Assembly: GCF_014303395.1 (NCBI RefSeq)
Contig: NZ_CP060298.1
Coordinates: 5,227,001-5,291,000 of the forward strand
Length of the DNA stretch: 64,000 nt
Reading direction: 5' to 3'
Source of the DNA: Nakamurella sp. PAMC28650
GTDB taxonomy: Bacteria > Actinomycetota > Actinomycetes > Mycobacteriales > Nakamurellaceae
In this document: piece by piece, positions 44,647 to 53,454 of the stretch
How positions within the stretch are numbered: position 1 is the stretch's first letter
Layout of the letters: each line of letters opens with the position of its first letter
Notes under the pieces: model-generated
Told to the model about the DNA's origin: nothing
Database searches by the model: none
What the model saw: only the letters and a program-made list of their open reading frames with translations
Program-made: the position numbers and the translations under genes

Positions 44647-45198
44647 TCAGCCGATCGGCTCTGCCCCGTCACCGGCCAGCAGCTGCTGCGGCACCTGGCT
44701 GAATTCCCAGTTCGAGCCGTCGGTCGACCGCAGGACCCACACTACGTCGTAGCGATCTTCCGGCCACGTCGCCGGCGCCGGTGGATGAACCGTTCCCAGC
44801 CCGGCGACGATGGCTGGTATCTCCTCGTGCTGCCAGGAGATCAAACTGACCTCGGCGGTCCGCACTGCCGCCACCAATCGAGCGACATCCCCCTTCTGAC
44901 AGGAGGTGTCGACCGTCAACCCAAGCCGGTCGGCCAGCTCGGCGATGGTCTGGGCCGGACGCCGGCTGCCCTTCTTGCGGTGGGCATCCGAGGCGAACAG
45001 GGCTCGCGGCACCTCCAGCCCGGCACGCACCTTGCCGTCGACCGGCGCGAACAATGCCGCCAGTGCGCCGGCTCTGGCCCACCCGCGGATGGTCAGTGAT
45101 TCCTCGTCGGGGAGGCCGTGCGCCGTGACACCGAACGGGCCACCGGAGCCGGTCGGCTTCTCCGCATGACGGACCAGCATGACGAGGGTCGTTCTCAC
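44647..45198 (-). CDS. Histidine phosphatase superfamily protein
   Basis: A 183-aa protein with the R-H-G/A motif VMLVRHAEKP at the N-terminus, giving the phospho-acceptor His, and a second conserved His in ISWQHEEIPAI. SDAHRKKGSRRPAQTIAELA is the substrate-entry segment typical of small phosphoglycerate-mutase-like phosphatases. Substrate unknown. No clear operon partner. Confidence 0.85.
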   Translation of the reverse strand: MRTTLVMLVRHAEKPTGSGGPFGVTAHGLPDEESLTIRGWARAGALAALFAPVDGKVRAGLEVPRALFASDAHRKKGSRRPAQTIAELADRLGLTVDTSCQKGDVARLVAAVRTAEVSLISWQHEEIPAIVAGLGTVHPPAPATWPEDRYDVVWVLRSTDGSNWEFSQVPQQLLAGDGAEPIG

Positions 45199-45287
45199 CC
45201 GGCGAGCCTACCGATCCCGGCCGGCTCTCCGGGACACCATCAGGCGCTCGGCGCGCGCGATCAACCGGCCGGCAGTACGGTCACGAT

Positions 45288-45467
45288 GTGACTCGATACA
45301 GATTCCTGGACGCCTCGGGCGACCCCGTCTCGGAGGCCGATTTCGACGGCCACGACGACGCTCTCGACTGGGCCCGCGTCCAGGAGGAGACCGAGGAGGA
45401 CATCCAGCGAGTGGAGTTCCTGGGCCCGGCCGGAGACTGGCGCTGGGCCGGCGCGCTGCAGAGCTGA
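45288..45467 (+). CDS. Small acidic protein of unknown function (59 aa)
   Basis: A GTG-started frame of 59 residues beginning V-T-R-Y-R-F-L-D-A-S-G-D and ending R-W-A-G-A-L-Q-S. It is rich in Asp/Glu (DFDGHDDALDWA, EETEEDIQRVEFLG) and lies alone between two minus-strand genes. High third-position GC and the D-D-A-L-x-W-A motif resemble short actinobacterial conserved hypotheticals. No membrane segment or known domain. I know no function. Confidence 0.6.
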   Translation: MTRYRFLDASGDPVSEADFDGHDDALDWARVQEETEEDIQRVEFLGPAGDWRWAGALQS

Positions 45468-45493
45468 CTTTCCGAGCGAGCCGGCCGACGCCG

Positions 45494-45730
45494 TCAGGCG
45501 TTCTGCCTCCGGGGGATGACGATGACGACGATCAGCGTCAGGATGCTGAAGAAAAGACCGAGAATGCCGAACAGGATCGCACTGTAACCCTTGGACTTGG
45601 CGATGATCGCGCACAGGATCATCGCGATGATTCCGCCGATCAGCAGGAAGATCCCTTTGATGCCGCTGAGGATGAAGCCGCTGACGGCCGTCGGCTCGAC
45701 GGGGACGTTGAAAAGTAGGTGGTGCAGCAT
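45494..45730 (-). CDS. Small two-helix membrane protein (78 aa)
   Basis: A 78-aa protein with two hydrophobic helices, IFLLIGGIIAMILCAIIA and ILFGILGLFFSILTLIVVIV, separated by a short K-S-K-G-Y turn and ending in a basic R-R-Q tail. No enzyme motif. Such small membrane proteins are common near actinobacterial envelope genes. The ATG at 45730 was preferred to an upstream one at 45880, whose added residues overlap the CYTH-CHAD gene. Function unknown. Confidence 0.7.
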   Translation of the reverse strand: MLHHLLFNVPVEPTAVSGFILSGIKGIFLLIGGIIAMILCAIIAKSKGYSAILFGILGLFFSILTLIVVIVIPRRQNA

Positions 45731-45839
45731 GTTGTTCCCTGTCCGCCTCGACCGTTCCCGGTGTCGGCAATGTGCGAGCAGTATCGGATCAAGCAGTCCA
45801 TTGTGACCTGGGTACCCGCTCTGCCACCCGTTCAATCCT

Positions 45840-47363
45840 TCAGTATCGAAGCCAGCCCCTGACCTGCTCGGCGACCCCACCCGACCACAGCTGGAGGAAT
45901 GCGCCGGCGGCCGCGACCCCGCGGGTCTGCTGCAGAGCGTGCAGACGGCCGATGGTGAAGGAATTCTCCCCGTCCAGGAACATCCGGACCCCGATACCGC
46001 GCAACGTCTCCCGGATCAGGACGCTGTCCTGGTGATCGCCCAGTATTTCTTGCAGCGCGGTGGCGGCGGCAACCAGCGCGGCCGCCGGCCGGCCCAGTGC
46101 GGGTGCAGCGACCTCGGCGGCATAGCGGACCCGTTTGGCAGCTTTGCGGACCTCGTGCAACCAGATGTCCCGGCTGTCCCGCACTCCAGGTTCACCTGAT
46201 GACGCCAACCCGTACAGGGCTTTGCACGAGTGGGAGACCCGTTGCCGCAGCACCGGTCGGGCCTTGCCCGAAGCGAGTTCGGTGAACGGCGGCGCAGCGA
46301 CGAGATGCTCCAGACGCTCCAGCAACTGGAAATACCGTGAGGACTCCATCGCCGCGACCAGCGTGTCGTGGGCAGTGCGGTAGTCCGACCGCAGCTCCAC
46401 CTCGAGCCCCGCCGCCACCGGACCCAGCACCAGGTCATCCGGCTCCGCCGCGACCGCCTCCAGCAGGTGGCTGCGCTGCACCTCCACATCCCGGGCGCCG
46501 CCCAGGGTGGCGCCGAGCCACTTCAGTTCGCCGCGGATCGGATCGGTGATCTCGCGTTCCAGCAGCGGCCGGAACGTCGCAAGCGCGCTGCGCAGCCGCC
46601 GGGTCGCGACCCGCATCCGGTGCACGGCATCGGCGGTGCTGTGGCGGACTCCGCTGTCACGGCCGAGGATCTCGGTGACCTGCTCCGCCAGATAGGCGTG
46701 CACCACCGCGCCGGCCGGGCTCTTCTCCGTCAGGTCGGCGACCGCCGGCGGCAGCGGGTCCCGGTTCCGGTCCAGCGCGTGATGCACCTTGGACGGCCAG
46801 ATCGACAGCGTCGCGCCCGACGCAGTGAAAAGTTCCGCGGCGGCGGTCAGCAGTTTGCGGGAGCCGTCGACGAGTTCGATCTCCCACTCACGCCAGGTGT
46901 TGACCAGCGCCTGCCCGGCGATCGGGGTCGAGGTCACCACATCGTCACTGACCTCGGCCAACACCCTGCCGCGCTCGGAGATCAGGCGGTGCACCACCCG
47001 ATGGGTGGACAACGTCGCCACCGGACGCGGTTCGCCGTCGCGGATCCAGGCGCGCACCCTGGTCAACAACTCCGCCGGCACGCCGGCGTCGTCATCGCCG
47101 AGGGGCCGAGCCAACTCCGCCCGGTCGTCTCCGCCGCGCGGCAGCTTCAGATGCCAACCGGCGTCCGTCCCGCCGGTGCGCCTGCGCAACGTGATCCCCG
47201 CCGCGGCCAACGCGAGGTCGTCCGTGTCGCAGTACACCGCCTCCAACGTCGACGACAGCACCTGTTCGACCCGGGACACCTTCGGCAATCCCAGCATCGA
47301 CGGAATCGCCGTCTTCATCGCCACCTCGAATTTGCGTTCGATCTCCAGGTGTTCGGCAGCCAT
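45840..47363 (-). CDS. CYTH and CHAD domain-containing protein
   Basis: A 507-aa fusion. The N-terminal CYTH domain (about 1-200) has the E-x-E-x-K motif in HLEIERKFEV and later LEAVYCDTDDLALAAAG and GWHLKLPRGG, typical of triphosphate-binding tunnels. The C-terminal CHAD domain (about 220-490) has VHRMRVATRRLRSALATF and HEVRKAAKRVRYAAEV, His/Arg-rich helices that bind polyphosphate. The pair suggests inorganic triphosphate or polyphosphate metabolism in the cytoplasm. Confidence 0.9.
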   Translation of the reverse strand: MAAEHLEIERKFEVAMKTAIPSMLGLPKVSRVEQVLSSTLEAVYCDTDDLALAAAGITLRRRTGGTDAGWHLKLPRGGDDRAELARPLGDDDAGVPAELLTRVRAWIRDGEPRPVATLSTHRVVHRLISERGRVLAEVSDDVVTSTPIAGQALVNTWREWEIELVDGSRKLLTAAAELFTASGATLSIWPSKVHHALDRNRDPLPPAVADLTEKSPAGAVVHAYLAEQVTEILGRDSGVRHSTADAVHRMRVATRRLRSALATFRPLLEREITDPIRGELKWLGATLGGARDVEVQRSHLLEAVAAEPDDLVLGPVAAGLEVELRSDYRTAHDTLVAAMESSRYFQLLERLEHLVAAPPFTELASGKARPVLRQRVSHSCKALYGLASSGEPGVRDSRDIWLHEVRKAAKRVRYAAEVAAPALGRPAAALVAAATALQEILGDHQDSVLIRETLRGIGVRMFLDGENSFTIGRLHALQQTRGVAAAGAFLQLWSGGVAEQVRGWLRY

Positions 47364-47501
47364 TCATTCACTCCTGACGGGTGGGATCTCGATGCGGAGC
47401 GATGGTCACCCGAGTATGACCGCCACCCCTGGCGCAGGTCGCTGCGGCCCTCGAGGTCGATGGTCCCGAGGGTGGACTCCGGTAGAGGCGCAGCGGAGTC
47501 C

Positions 47502-48356
47502 TCAGATGACCTGGTGGTTGATCCCGACCCGCCAGGCCTCCAGCAGCATCGGCGCGACCGACGGGCCGGCGATCAGGATGCCGCTGTCCTGCGGATGAAC
47601 GTTCAGCCGGCCGCGGGCGTCGTAGACCAGGGCGCCGGCTTCGGCGGCGATCAGCGCGGCAGCCGAATCGTCGATCGGGTCGTAGGCCCCGATGATGCAG
47701 CCGGCGGCCCGCCCGGCCGCTGCCTGGACCATCGACAGTGCGGAGGATCCCATGATCCGCACGGTGCACTGCTGGGCGGCGAGAGCGGTGACGGTGTCGG
47801 ACATCCCCGGCCAGGGAAGATGGGCCAGCCATTCCATCGTGACGACGGTGCCGGCCAGGGTGACACCGCGGTGGGGGGCAAGGGGCCGGCGGAGTGAACC
47901 GATGCGGAACTGCTGGTCCAGGTGGGCCAGGTAGGCACCGCCGGCTCGCCGGGCGAGGAAGATCTCCCGGCGGAACGGGTCGACGACAACGCCCAGCAGC
48001 GGACCGTTCTCGTCCCAGCAGCAGAGGGAGAAGGAGCACCAGGCAAGCCCGTTGGCATAGTTGGTGGTGCCGTCGATCGGGTCGCAGTACCAGGTGTGGC
48101 GAGCGCCGACCGGACCACTGTCGCCGTCCTCCTCGCCGCAGAACCGATGGTCGGGGAAGGTGGTGGCGACAGCAGTGCGCACGTGACGTTCGATCTGGCG
48201 GTCCAGCCGGGTGACGAGATCGGCGCCATGACGCTTGGTCTCGACGGAGGTGGCCGGGGTGTGGAAGATCCGTTCGGCGGCCCATGCACCGAGTCCGGCC
48301 GCCAGACGCTCCATGTCCCCGACCGACGGATGCTGCGGTCGGGACGGGTGGTTCAT
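47502..48356 (-). CDS. Inositol monophosphatase family protein
   Basis: A 284-aa Mg-dependent phosphatase. Metal-binding residues are visible: FCGEEDGDS (Glu), YCDPIDGTTNYANG (Asp-Pro-Ile-Asp-Gly-Thr) and IGAYDPIDDSAAALI (Asp). Enzymes of this family hydrolyse inositol 1-phosphate, fructose 1,6-bisphosphate, histidinol phosphate or related monoesters. It is the last of six genes joined by 4-base overlaps after an ABC importer and a glycerophosphodiesterase, which favours an inositol- or glycerol-phosphate product as substrate. Confidence 0.9.
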   Translation of the reverse strand: MNHPSRPQHPSVGDMERLAAGLGAWAAERIFHTPATSVETKRHGADLVTRLDRQIERHVRTAVATTFPDHRFCGEEDGDSGPVGARHTWYCDPIDGTTNYANGLAWCSFSLCCWDENGPLLGVVVDPFRREIFLARRAGGAYLAHLDQQFRIGSLRRPLAPHRGVTLAGTVVTMEWLAHLPWPGMSDTVTALAAQQCTVRIMGSSALSMVQAAAGRAAGCIIGAYDPIDDSAAALIAAEAGALVYDARGRLNVHPQDSGILIAGPSVAPMLLEAWRVGINHQVI

Positions 48357-49045
48357 CGCGCGACCGGTGCTCTGGTACCGACCAGCGACACGAGATCCTC
48401 GATGTGGTTGGTGGTGACGGCATCCGCGCCCTGGATGATGACGGCCGCCATGTCCCGCGGGTGGTCGACCGTCCAGACGCTGACCAACATCCCGCGCTCG
48501 TGCATCCGGTCGGCGACCGACGCGGTGAGCAGCTGGAAATAGGGGTTGAAGAACTCCGGCCGCAGCGAATCGAGCAGCTGCTGACCAGGAAGTTCCAGGC
48601 TGTCCCACGTCAGGGCGATGCGTGCGGTGGACGATCTGGCCCTGACCGGTGCGGTGAAGCCGGCGTACAGGGCGAGATCAGCGCAGCCGAGCCGGATCAG
48701 CAGTTCCGCGGCGACCGGCCCGGCCGCCGGTTCCGGAAGGTCCACCATCAGTTGCACTCCCGCCGACTGGGCCAGGTCGGCCGCGTCGGCCAGGGTCGGG
48801 ATCCGGCTGCCGCCGACCGGCCGGAGCCGGGCCAACTCGGTCGACGCCAGTTCCGACAGCCGCCGTGGTTCACCCCAGATCCGCGTCAGGTCCGCGTCGT
48901 GCAGCAGCACCGGCACTCCGTCGGCCGTCAGCCGGACGTCGATCTCGAGCATGTCCGCGCCCGCGGCCACGGCAGCCTCCAGCGCCTCGAGGGTGTTCTC
49001 CACGTGCCCCACCGGTTCGCCGCGGTGGGCGATGGTCAGTGTCAT
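48353..49045 (-). CDS. Glycerophosphodiester phosphodiesterase
   Basis: A 230-aa GDPD. The catalytic motifs are complete: TIAHRGEPVGHVENTLEAL (His-Arg and Glu-Asn-Thr), DMLEIDVRLTADGVPVLLHD (Glu-x-Asp and the second His-Asp), and MVDLPEPAAGP. There is no signal peptide, so it is cytosolic like UgpQ. It hydrolyses glycerophospho-alcohols to glycerol 3-phosphate and the alcohol. It is the fifth gene of the importer operon, overlapping its neighbours by 4 bases each side. Confidence 0.93.
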   Translation of the reverse strand: MTLTIAHRGEPVGHVENTLEALEAAVAAGADMLEIDVRLTADGVPVLLHDADLTRIWGEPRRLSELASTELARLRPVGGSRIPTLADAADLAQSAGVQLMVDLPEPAAGPVAAELLIRLGCADLALYAGFTAPVRARSSTARIALTWDSLELPGQQLLDSLRPEFFNPYFQLLTASVADRMHERGMLVSVWTVDHPRDMAAVIIQGADAVTTNHIEDLVSLVGTRAPVAR

Positions 49046-50229
49046 CGGGGGTGCCCGCTTCCGTTGATCAGGGCCGGAGGCCGCGAATGCTGTTGCGCTG
49101 CTGACCGATCGGGCATCGATCGGGTGGCCCGCGGTATGGCGTACGAGGCTGCGTCGTTCTGCAGCAGGCCATTCTCGTACACGAGAGCCCGTCGGGCCCG
49201 GACGCCGACGTCGGACCCGCTGGGCAGTGCAGCACCCGAGTAGGCGCGCAGAGACGTGCCTCCGCAATCCAGGAGGATCTCCTGGAAATGGCCCCGGGGG
49301 ACGATTCTGGAGACCGTGGCCGGGCAGGTACCGGCGGCACCTGCGCCCGATAGGACGAGGTCCTCGGGCCTGATCCCGACGCGGTCCCCGGCACCGGCCG
49401 ACAGGAAATCGACTGGCAGCACCCGGTCGTCGGCCATCCGGACGCCGGCCGCGGTGGGCGACGTGTCGATCAGGTTCATCGCACCGATGAACTCCGCGAC
49501 GAACGAGGTGGCCGGCGCGGCGTAGAGCTCGGTCGGGGTGGCGTGTTGTTCGATGCGGCCGGAGTTCATCACGGCGATCCGGTCCCCCATCGCCATCGCC
49601 TCGTCCTGGTCGTGGGTGACCAGGACGGTGGTGATGCCCAGCCGCTGTTGGATCTCCCGGATGTCCTCGCGGACCTTCACCCGCAGTTTGGCGTCGAGAT
49701 TGGACAGCGGTTCGTCCATCAGCAGGACCTTGGGTTCCAGGACCAGGGCCCTGGCCAGTGCCACCCGCTGCTGCTCGCCACCGGAGATCCTGGCCGGCAT
49801 GGTGTCACGGTGATGACTGAGGTTGACCAGATCCATTGCCCAGTCGACCTTCTCGCGGACGGCTGCGCGGGACATCCGGCGCAGGGTCAGCCCGAAGGCG
49901 ATGTTCGCGGTCACCGACATGTGCGGCCACAGCGCGTAGTTCTGGAAAACCATTGCGGTCGGTCGCTTTTCCGGCGGCGCGTGCGTGTAGTTGATCCCGT
50001 CGATCTCCAGCGTGCCGGTGTCGGCGGCCAGGAACCCCCCGATCATCCGCAGGGTGGTGGTCTTGCCGCAGCCGGACGGCCCGAGCAGGCAGATCAGCTC
50101 GCCCTGGGCGACGTCGAGGTCCAGGCCCTCGACGATCTTGCGGCCGCCCAGGATCTTGCTGACGGCCCGCAGCCGCAGCCCTGGGGCCGGGTCGCGGGGT
50201 GGGGTGGGCGGAGTGGGTGCGTTCGTCAT
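49042..50229 (-). CDS. ABC importer ATP-binding protein
   Basis: A 395-aa ATPase of the spermidine/putrescine, iron and phosphonate type. Walker A is LGPSGCGKTTTL, the signature RISGGEQQRVAL, Walker B VLLMDEPLSNLDAKL, and the His loop VTHDQDEAMAM. The C-terminal TOBE domain (about 290-365) includes RVGIRPEDLVLSG. The start at 50229 overlaps the permease stop by 4 bases. It energises the two permeases encoded upstream. Confidence 0.93.
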   Translation of the reverse strand: MTNAPTPPTPPRDPAPGLRLRAVSKILGGRKIVEGLDLDVAQGELICLLGPSGCGKTTTLRMIGGFLAADTGTLEIDGINYTHAPPEKRPTAMVFQNYALWPHMSVTANIAFGLTLRRMSRAAVREKVDWAMDLVNLSHHRDTMPARISGGEQQRVALARALVLEPKVLLMDEPLSNLDAKLRVKVREDIREIQQRLGITTVLVTHDQDEAMAMGDRIAVMNSGRIEQHATPTELYAAPATSFVAEFIGAMNLIDTSPTAAGVRMADDRVLPVDFLSAGAGDRVGIRPEDLVLSGAGAAGTCPATVSRIVPRGHFQEILLDCGGTSLRAYSGAALPSGSDVGVRARRALVYENGLLQNDAASYAIPRATRSMPDRSAAQQHSRPPALINGSGHPR

Positions 50230-51107
50230 CTGATCTGAAATCCTTCCGCAAGTTGGCCGCCCATGACGTGTTTGCGGACCGCCAGCAGGAGCAGCACCGA
50301 CGGGATCGTCAGCACGATGGCGAAGACGGCCGCGGCCTGCTCCGGGTAGTTCTCCACGAGGGAATACATCTGGGTCGGCATGGTGATGTAGGTGGGCGCC
50401 CCGACCAGGTAGGTGCCCTGGGACTCGTCGAAGCACGACAGGAAGGCCAGGATCGCAGCCACCGCGATCCCCGGAGCGGCCAGCCGCAGGGTGATCCTGG
50501 TGAAGACGCGGAAGCGGCCGGCGCCGGCGTCCCTGGCCGCGTCGATCAGGCTGGGTGGCACCGCCGCGAACGCGGCGGCCGGGATCCAGGTCATCGTGAC
50601 GACGGTGCCGAGCAGTTGGATGATGATCACCCCGGTGACGGTCGTCATCAGGTGCAGTGCGTAGAACAGCGTCGCGATCGAGGTGAACAGACCCATCTTG
50701 GGGAACGCGTTGGTGGCGAAAAGCCCGAGAAGGATCACCCGCCGACCCGGAAAGTTGCTGCGGCCCATGGCATAGGCGGCCGGGAGGCAGATGATCGCCG
50801 AGGCTGCGGTCGCGCCGAGCGCGAACAGGAGCGACAGCGTGAACGAGTGGCCGAGCTCGGTGCCCTTCAGGACGGTGCCCCACCAACTCATCGTCCAGGT
50901 CTGCGGCAGCAGCGCGGGTGCCTTCCACCGCTTCGAGAACGCGGCCAGCGCCATCCACAGCAGCGGCCCGACGACGAACAGCGTCAGCAGCAGCGCGAAA
51001 ACCGCAGTGGCCGTGCGGGTCAGCACCGTACGCAGCGACCGAGGTGCTGGCGCGGCCCACGATCGGGCCGGCCCGGAGACGAAGGATCGAACAGGACCGG
51101 CGGTCAC
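50226..51107 (-). CDS. ABC importer permease 2
   Basis: A 293-aa inner-membrane permease with about six helices. The cytoplasmic EAA loop reads SLIDAARDAGAGRFRVFTRI. The GTG start at 51107 overlaps the stop of permease 1 by 4 bases (GTGA), which decides the start. It pairs with permease 1 to form the channel. Confidence 0.9.
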   Translation of the reverse strand: MTAGPVRSFVSGPARSWAAPAPRSLRTVLTRTATAVFALLLTLFVVGPLLWMALAAFSKRWKAPALLPQTWTMSWWGTVLKGTELGHSFTLSLLFALGATAASAIICLPAAYAMGRSNFPGRRVILLGLFATNAFPKMGLFTSIATLFYALHLMTTVTGVIIIQLLGTVVTMTWIPAAAFAAVPPSLIDAARDAGAGRFRVFTRITLRLAAPGIAVAAILAFLSCFDESQGTYLVGAPTYITMPTQMYSLVENYPEQAAAVFAIVLTIPSVLLLLAVRKHVMGGQLAEGFQIR

Positions 51108-52063
51108 GCGGCGACCGCCGTACTCCGGGAGGCCCTGGCGTTGGCCCAGATGTAGAGGGCACCGATCCCGGCAGCCAGTGCGAACAGGACGACGGCCATC
51201 ACCTGGGCGTTCTGCGGACGCTGGTAGGCCGCATACGTCTGCTGCAGGGTGACGCCGAGCATGGTCGGCGCGGTCGGGCCGATCAGGTACGGAATGGTGA
51301 ACGAGCCCATCACCGACACACCGGTGAAGGTCGCCACGATCACCGTCGGCACCGTCGTCATCGGGAGCATCACCGACCACACCGCCCGGGCGCGGGATGC
51401 GCCGGCATCCCGGGCGGCATCGATCAACGCGTCCGGGACCGCGGACAGCCCGGACGAGATCAGCAGCACCGCAAAGGGAAGCGACGCCCAGGTCTCACCG
51501 ATCACGATGCCGGACGTGTGGTAGCTCCAGGCCGGCAGCGTCACGCCCAGTTGCTTGCCGACGCTGACCAGGAAACCGGTGTTGAGGTAGAACTTCCGGA
51601 TCGCATAAGCCCCGATCACGATCGGGATGAAGAGCGGGATCACCGCCACACCGGACAGCACCCGGCCCAGCCGGCCGCCGGTGAGCCGGGCGTGCAGGGC
51701 CACCGCCCACGCCAGCACGACGGTGACCGCCACCGTGATCGCGGTGACCCACAGCGTGACCCCGAGATCACCCCGGAACCGCGAGTCGGCGAAGACCGAA
51801 CGGTAGGCGTCGAACGTCGGACCCCAACCGACCGCAGAGTGCACCGACACCGAGAGGGAGGTCGCCACCGAGTTGAGACCCCCGGTGTAGCCGAAGGTGT
51901 ACGCGATCCCGATGACGATGGGGACGCCGACGAACACGATCACCAACAGCACCGGTGGGCTGGCCATCACCAGCATCGACCACCGCGAGCCGACCGGGCG
52001 TGGCCGTCGGGTCGGGCCCGGCGTCGGGGTCGGTGCCGGTGCGGTCAGGACGGACACGCTCAT
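51104..52063 (-). CDS. ABC importer permease 1
   Basis: A 319-aa permease with about six helices. A Pro-rich head precedes helix 1 (VLLVIVFVGVPIVIG). The EAA loop reads ALIDAARDAGASRARAVWSV. The ATG at 52063 overlaps the solute-binding protein stop by 4 bases. An upstream extension to 52255 lies inside the binding-protein gene and is not real. Confidence 0.9.
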   Translation of the reverse strand: MSVSVLTAPAPTPTPGPTRRPRPVGSRWSMLVMASPPVLLVIVFVGVPIVIGIAYTFGYTGGLNSVATSLSVSVHSAVGWGPTFDAYRSVFADSRFRGDLGVTLWVTAITVAVTVVLAWAVALHARLTGGRLGRVLSGVAVIPLFIPIVIGAYAIRKFYLNTGFLVSVGKQLGVTLPAWSYHTSGIVIGETWASLPFAVLLISSGLSAVPDALIDAARDAGASRARAVWSVMLPMTTVPTVIVATFTGVSVMGSFTIPYLIGPTAPTMLGVTLQQTYAAYQRPQNAQVMAVVLFALAAGIGALYIWANARASRSTAVAA

Positions 52064-53286
52064 CCGGGGACTTTCGCCGCCCACTGGGACTGCATGTCTG
52101 CGCCCATCTTGGAACTCACGCCCGGCCGCAGATTCTGCACGTCGACGCCGCCGAAGGCAGTCTGCTCGGCGGTCGGGAGCTTGGTCATCGAGATGGCCGG
52201 GAACCCGGCGATGCTCTTGACGATCTCGCCCTGCTGCTGCGGCTGCAGCAGCCACTGGATGAAGGCGGCGCCGGCCGCGGCGTGCTTGCTGCCCTTGATG
52301 ATCGCCAGGTACGCCGCGCCGCCGGTGAACGACGGATCGGCGATCTGCGTGACCTTGTACTCGGCGCCCAACTGCCCCTGGCCCTTGGCGGCCAGGAACT
52401 GGTCCGACCAGACCGGGGCCATCGAGATCTCACCCTTGCCGAGCAGATCCAGCACCGCCTGGTTGCCGTTGGGATACACCTTCTGGTAGATCGAGGGTGT
52501 CAGGCCCTTCAGGGTCGTAAAGCCCTGTGCCCACTGGCTTTCCAGTGCCGGCGTATAACCGGACTGCATCTTGGTCAGATCCGCGGCGGAGACGTAGGAA
52601 TCCAGTACGGTCTCGACGAACGAACCACCGGAGCCGCCGCTGGAGGGATCGTTGTAGGTGAACTGCCCGGGGTTGGCGATGATCCACGCCAGGAGATCCT
52701 TCAACGTCTTCGGCGGGTTGGCGACCTTGGTCGAGTCGTAGGCCAGCAGCACCGAGGAACCCCGGTAGGGCAACGCTGCGGAGTCGAACCGGGCCAGTGC
52801 AGCCGGATTCACCTCCGAGATGGCCGGGACCTGCGCCGCGGTGATCTTCTGGGTCAGCCCGGCCTGGGCCGCCGCCTCGGCGACCGAATCGTCGGCGACG
52901 TCGATCGGCGGAGCCTGCCCGACCTTGTCCGCGGCGGCGATCTTCGAGACATTGAGATTCGCGTTGGCCGAATGGATGTCGAAGACGAAGTTGACGGTGA
53001 ACTGGGGGCACGCCTTCTTGAAGGCGGGCAGCAGGGTCTGCTGCCACAGGTTCTGCACGTTGACATCACCGTCGGAGGAGAAGGTGAACGTGTCCGCCGC
53101 CGCGGAGGACGGGCACCCGGACATCGGGGCGCCTGCCGCCGACACCGCCGCCGAGCTGGAACCCGCCGACACCGCCGCCGAGCTGGAACCCGGGGAGGCC
53201 GATGAGGCGGTGGACGTCGAGGAGCAGGCCGAAACCGTCAACAGGGATGCTGCGACGGCAACGGCCAGAACGGTGCTGGAACGCAT
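52060..53286 (-). CDS. Extracellular solute-binding lipoprotein of an ABC importer
   Basis: A 408-aa lipoprotein. The signal has the lipobox LTVSAC with the lipidated Cys21, then a Ser/Ala-rich linker that repeats GSSSAAVSA. The mature domain is a two-lobe binding protein (DTFTFSSDGDVNVQNLWQQT; ALPYRGSSVLLAYDSTKV; FTYNDPSSGGSGGSFVETVL). The G-G-S-G-G-S-F motif resembles YnjB-like and putrescine/phosphonate-type proteins. It heads the six-gene operon. The ligand is not known; the phosphodiesterase suggests a glycerophospho-compound. Confidence 0.9.
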   Translation of the reverse strand: MRSSTVLAVAVAASLLTVSACSSTSTASSASPGSSSAAVSAGSSSAAVSAAGAPMSGCPSSAAADTFTFSSDGDVNVQNLWQQTLLPAFKKACPQFTVNFVFDIHSANANLNVSKIAAADKVGQAPPIDVADDSVAEAAAQAGLTQKITAAQVPAISEVNPAALARFDSAALPYRGSSVLLAYDSTKVANPPKTLKDLLAWIIANPGQFTYNDPSSGGSGGSFVETVLDSYVSAADLTKMQSGYTPALESQWAQGFTTLKGLTPSIYQKVYPNGNQAVLDLLGKGEISMAPVWSDQFLAAKGQGQLGAEYKVTQIADPSFTGGAAYLAIIKGSKHAAAGAAFIQWLLQPQQQGEIVKSIAGFPAISMTKLPTAEQTAFGGVDVQNLRPGVSSKMGADMQSQWAAKVPG

Positions 53287-53313
53287 GATTCTCCAACCGG
53301 GAGTCTGTGGGAT

Positions 53314-53343
53314 GACTCCGCCAGAAAATCATCGCCCGGAGTC
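53314..53343. promoter_or_regulatory. Inverted repeat upstream of the ABC importer operon
   Basis: GACTCCG (53314-53320) and CGGAGTC (53337-53343) are perfect 7-bp arms 16 bases apart, starting 27 bases before the lipoprotein start codon. A further GGAGTC lies at 53300-53305. This could be the operator of the operon; no regulator gene is adjacent. Confidence 0.35.
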
Positions 53344-53454
53344 GTGCAGGCACATCCTCGGTGAACGGAAGAAAAAGAACCCGGGCCCGGCAGGTGGCGC
53401 GCATCCCCCGGGGTTCGGTGCTGCAGTGCACGGTTCCCTGCCGCACCTCGAGAT

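Noticed and set aside
53350-53370. Pho box upstream of the ABC importer operon (GTTCACC on the minus strand)
   Set aside because: Only one GTTCACC unit is present; a Pho box needs a direct repeat 11 bases apart.
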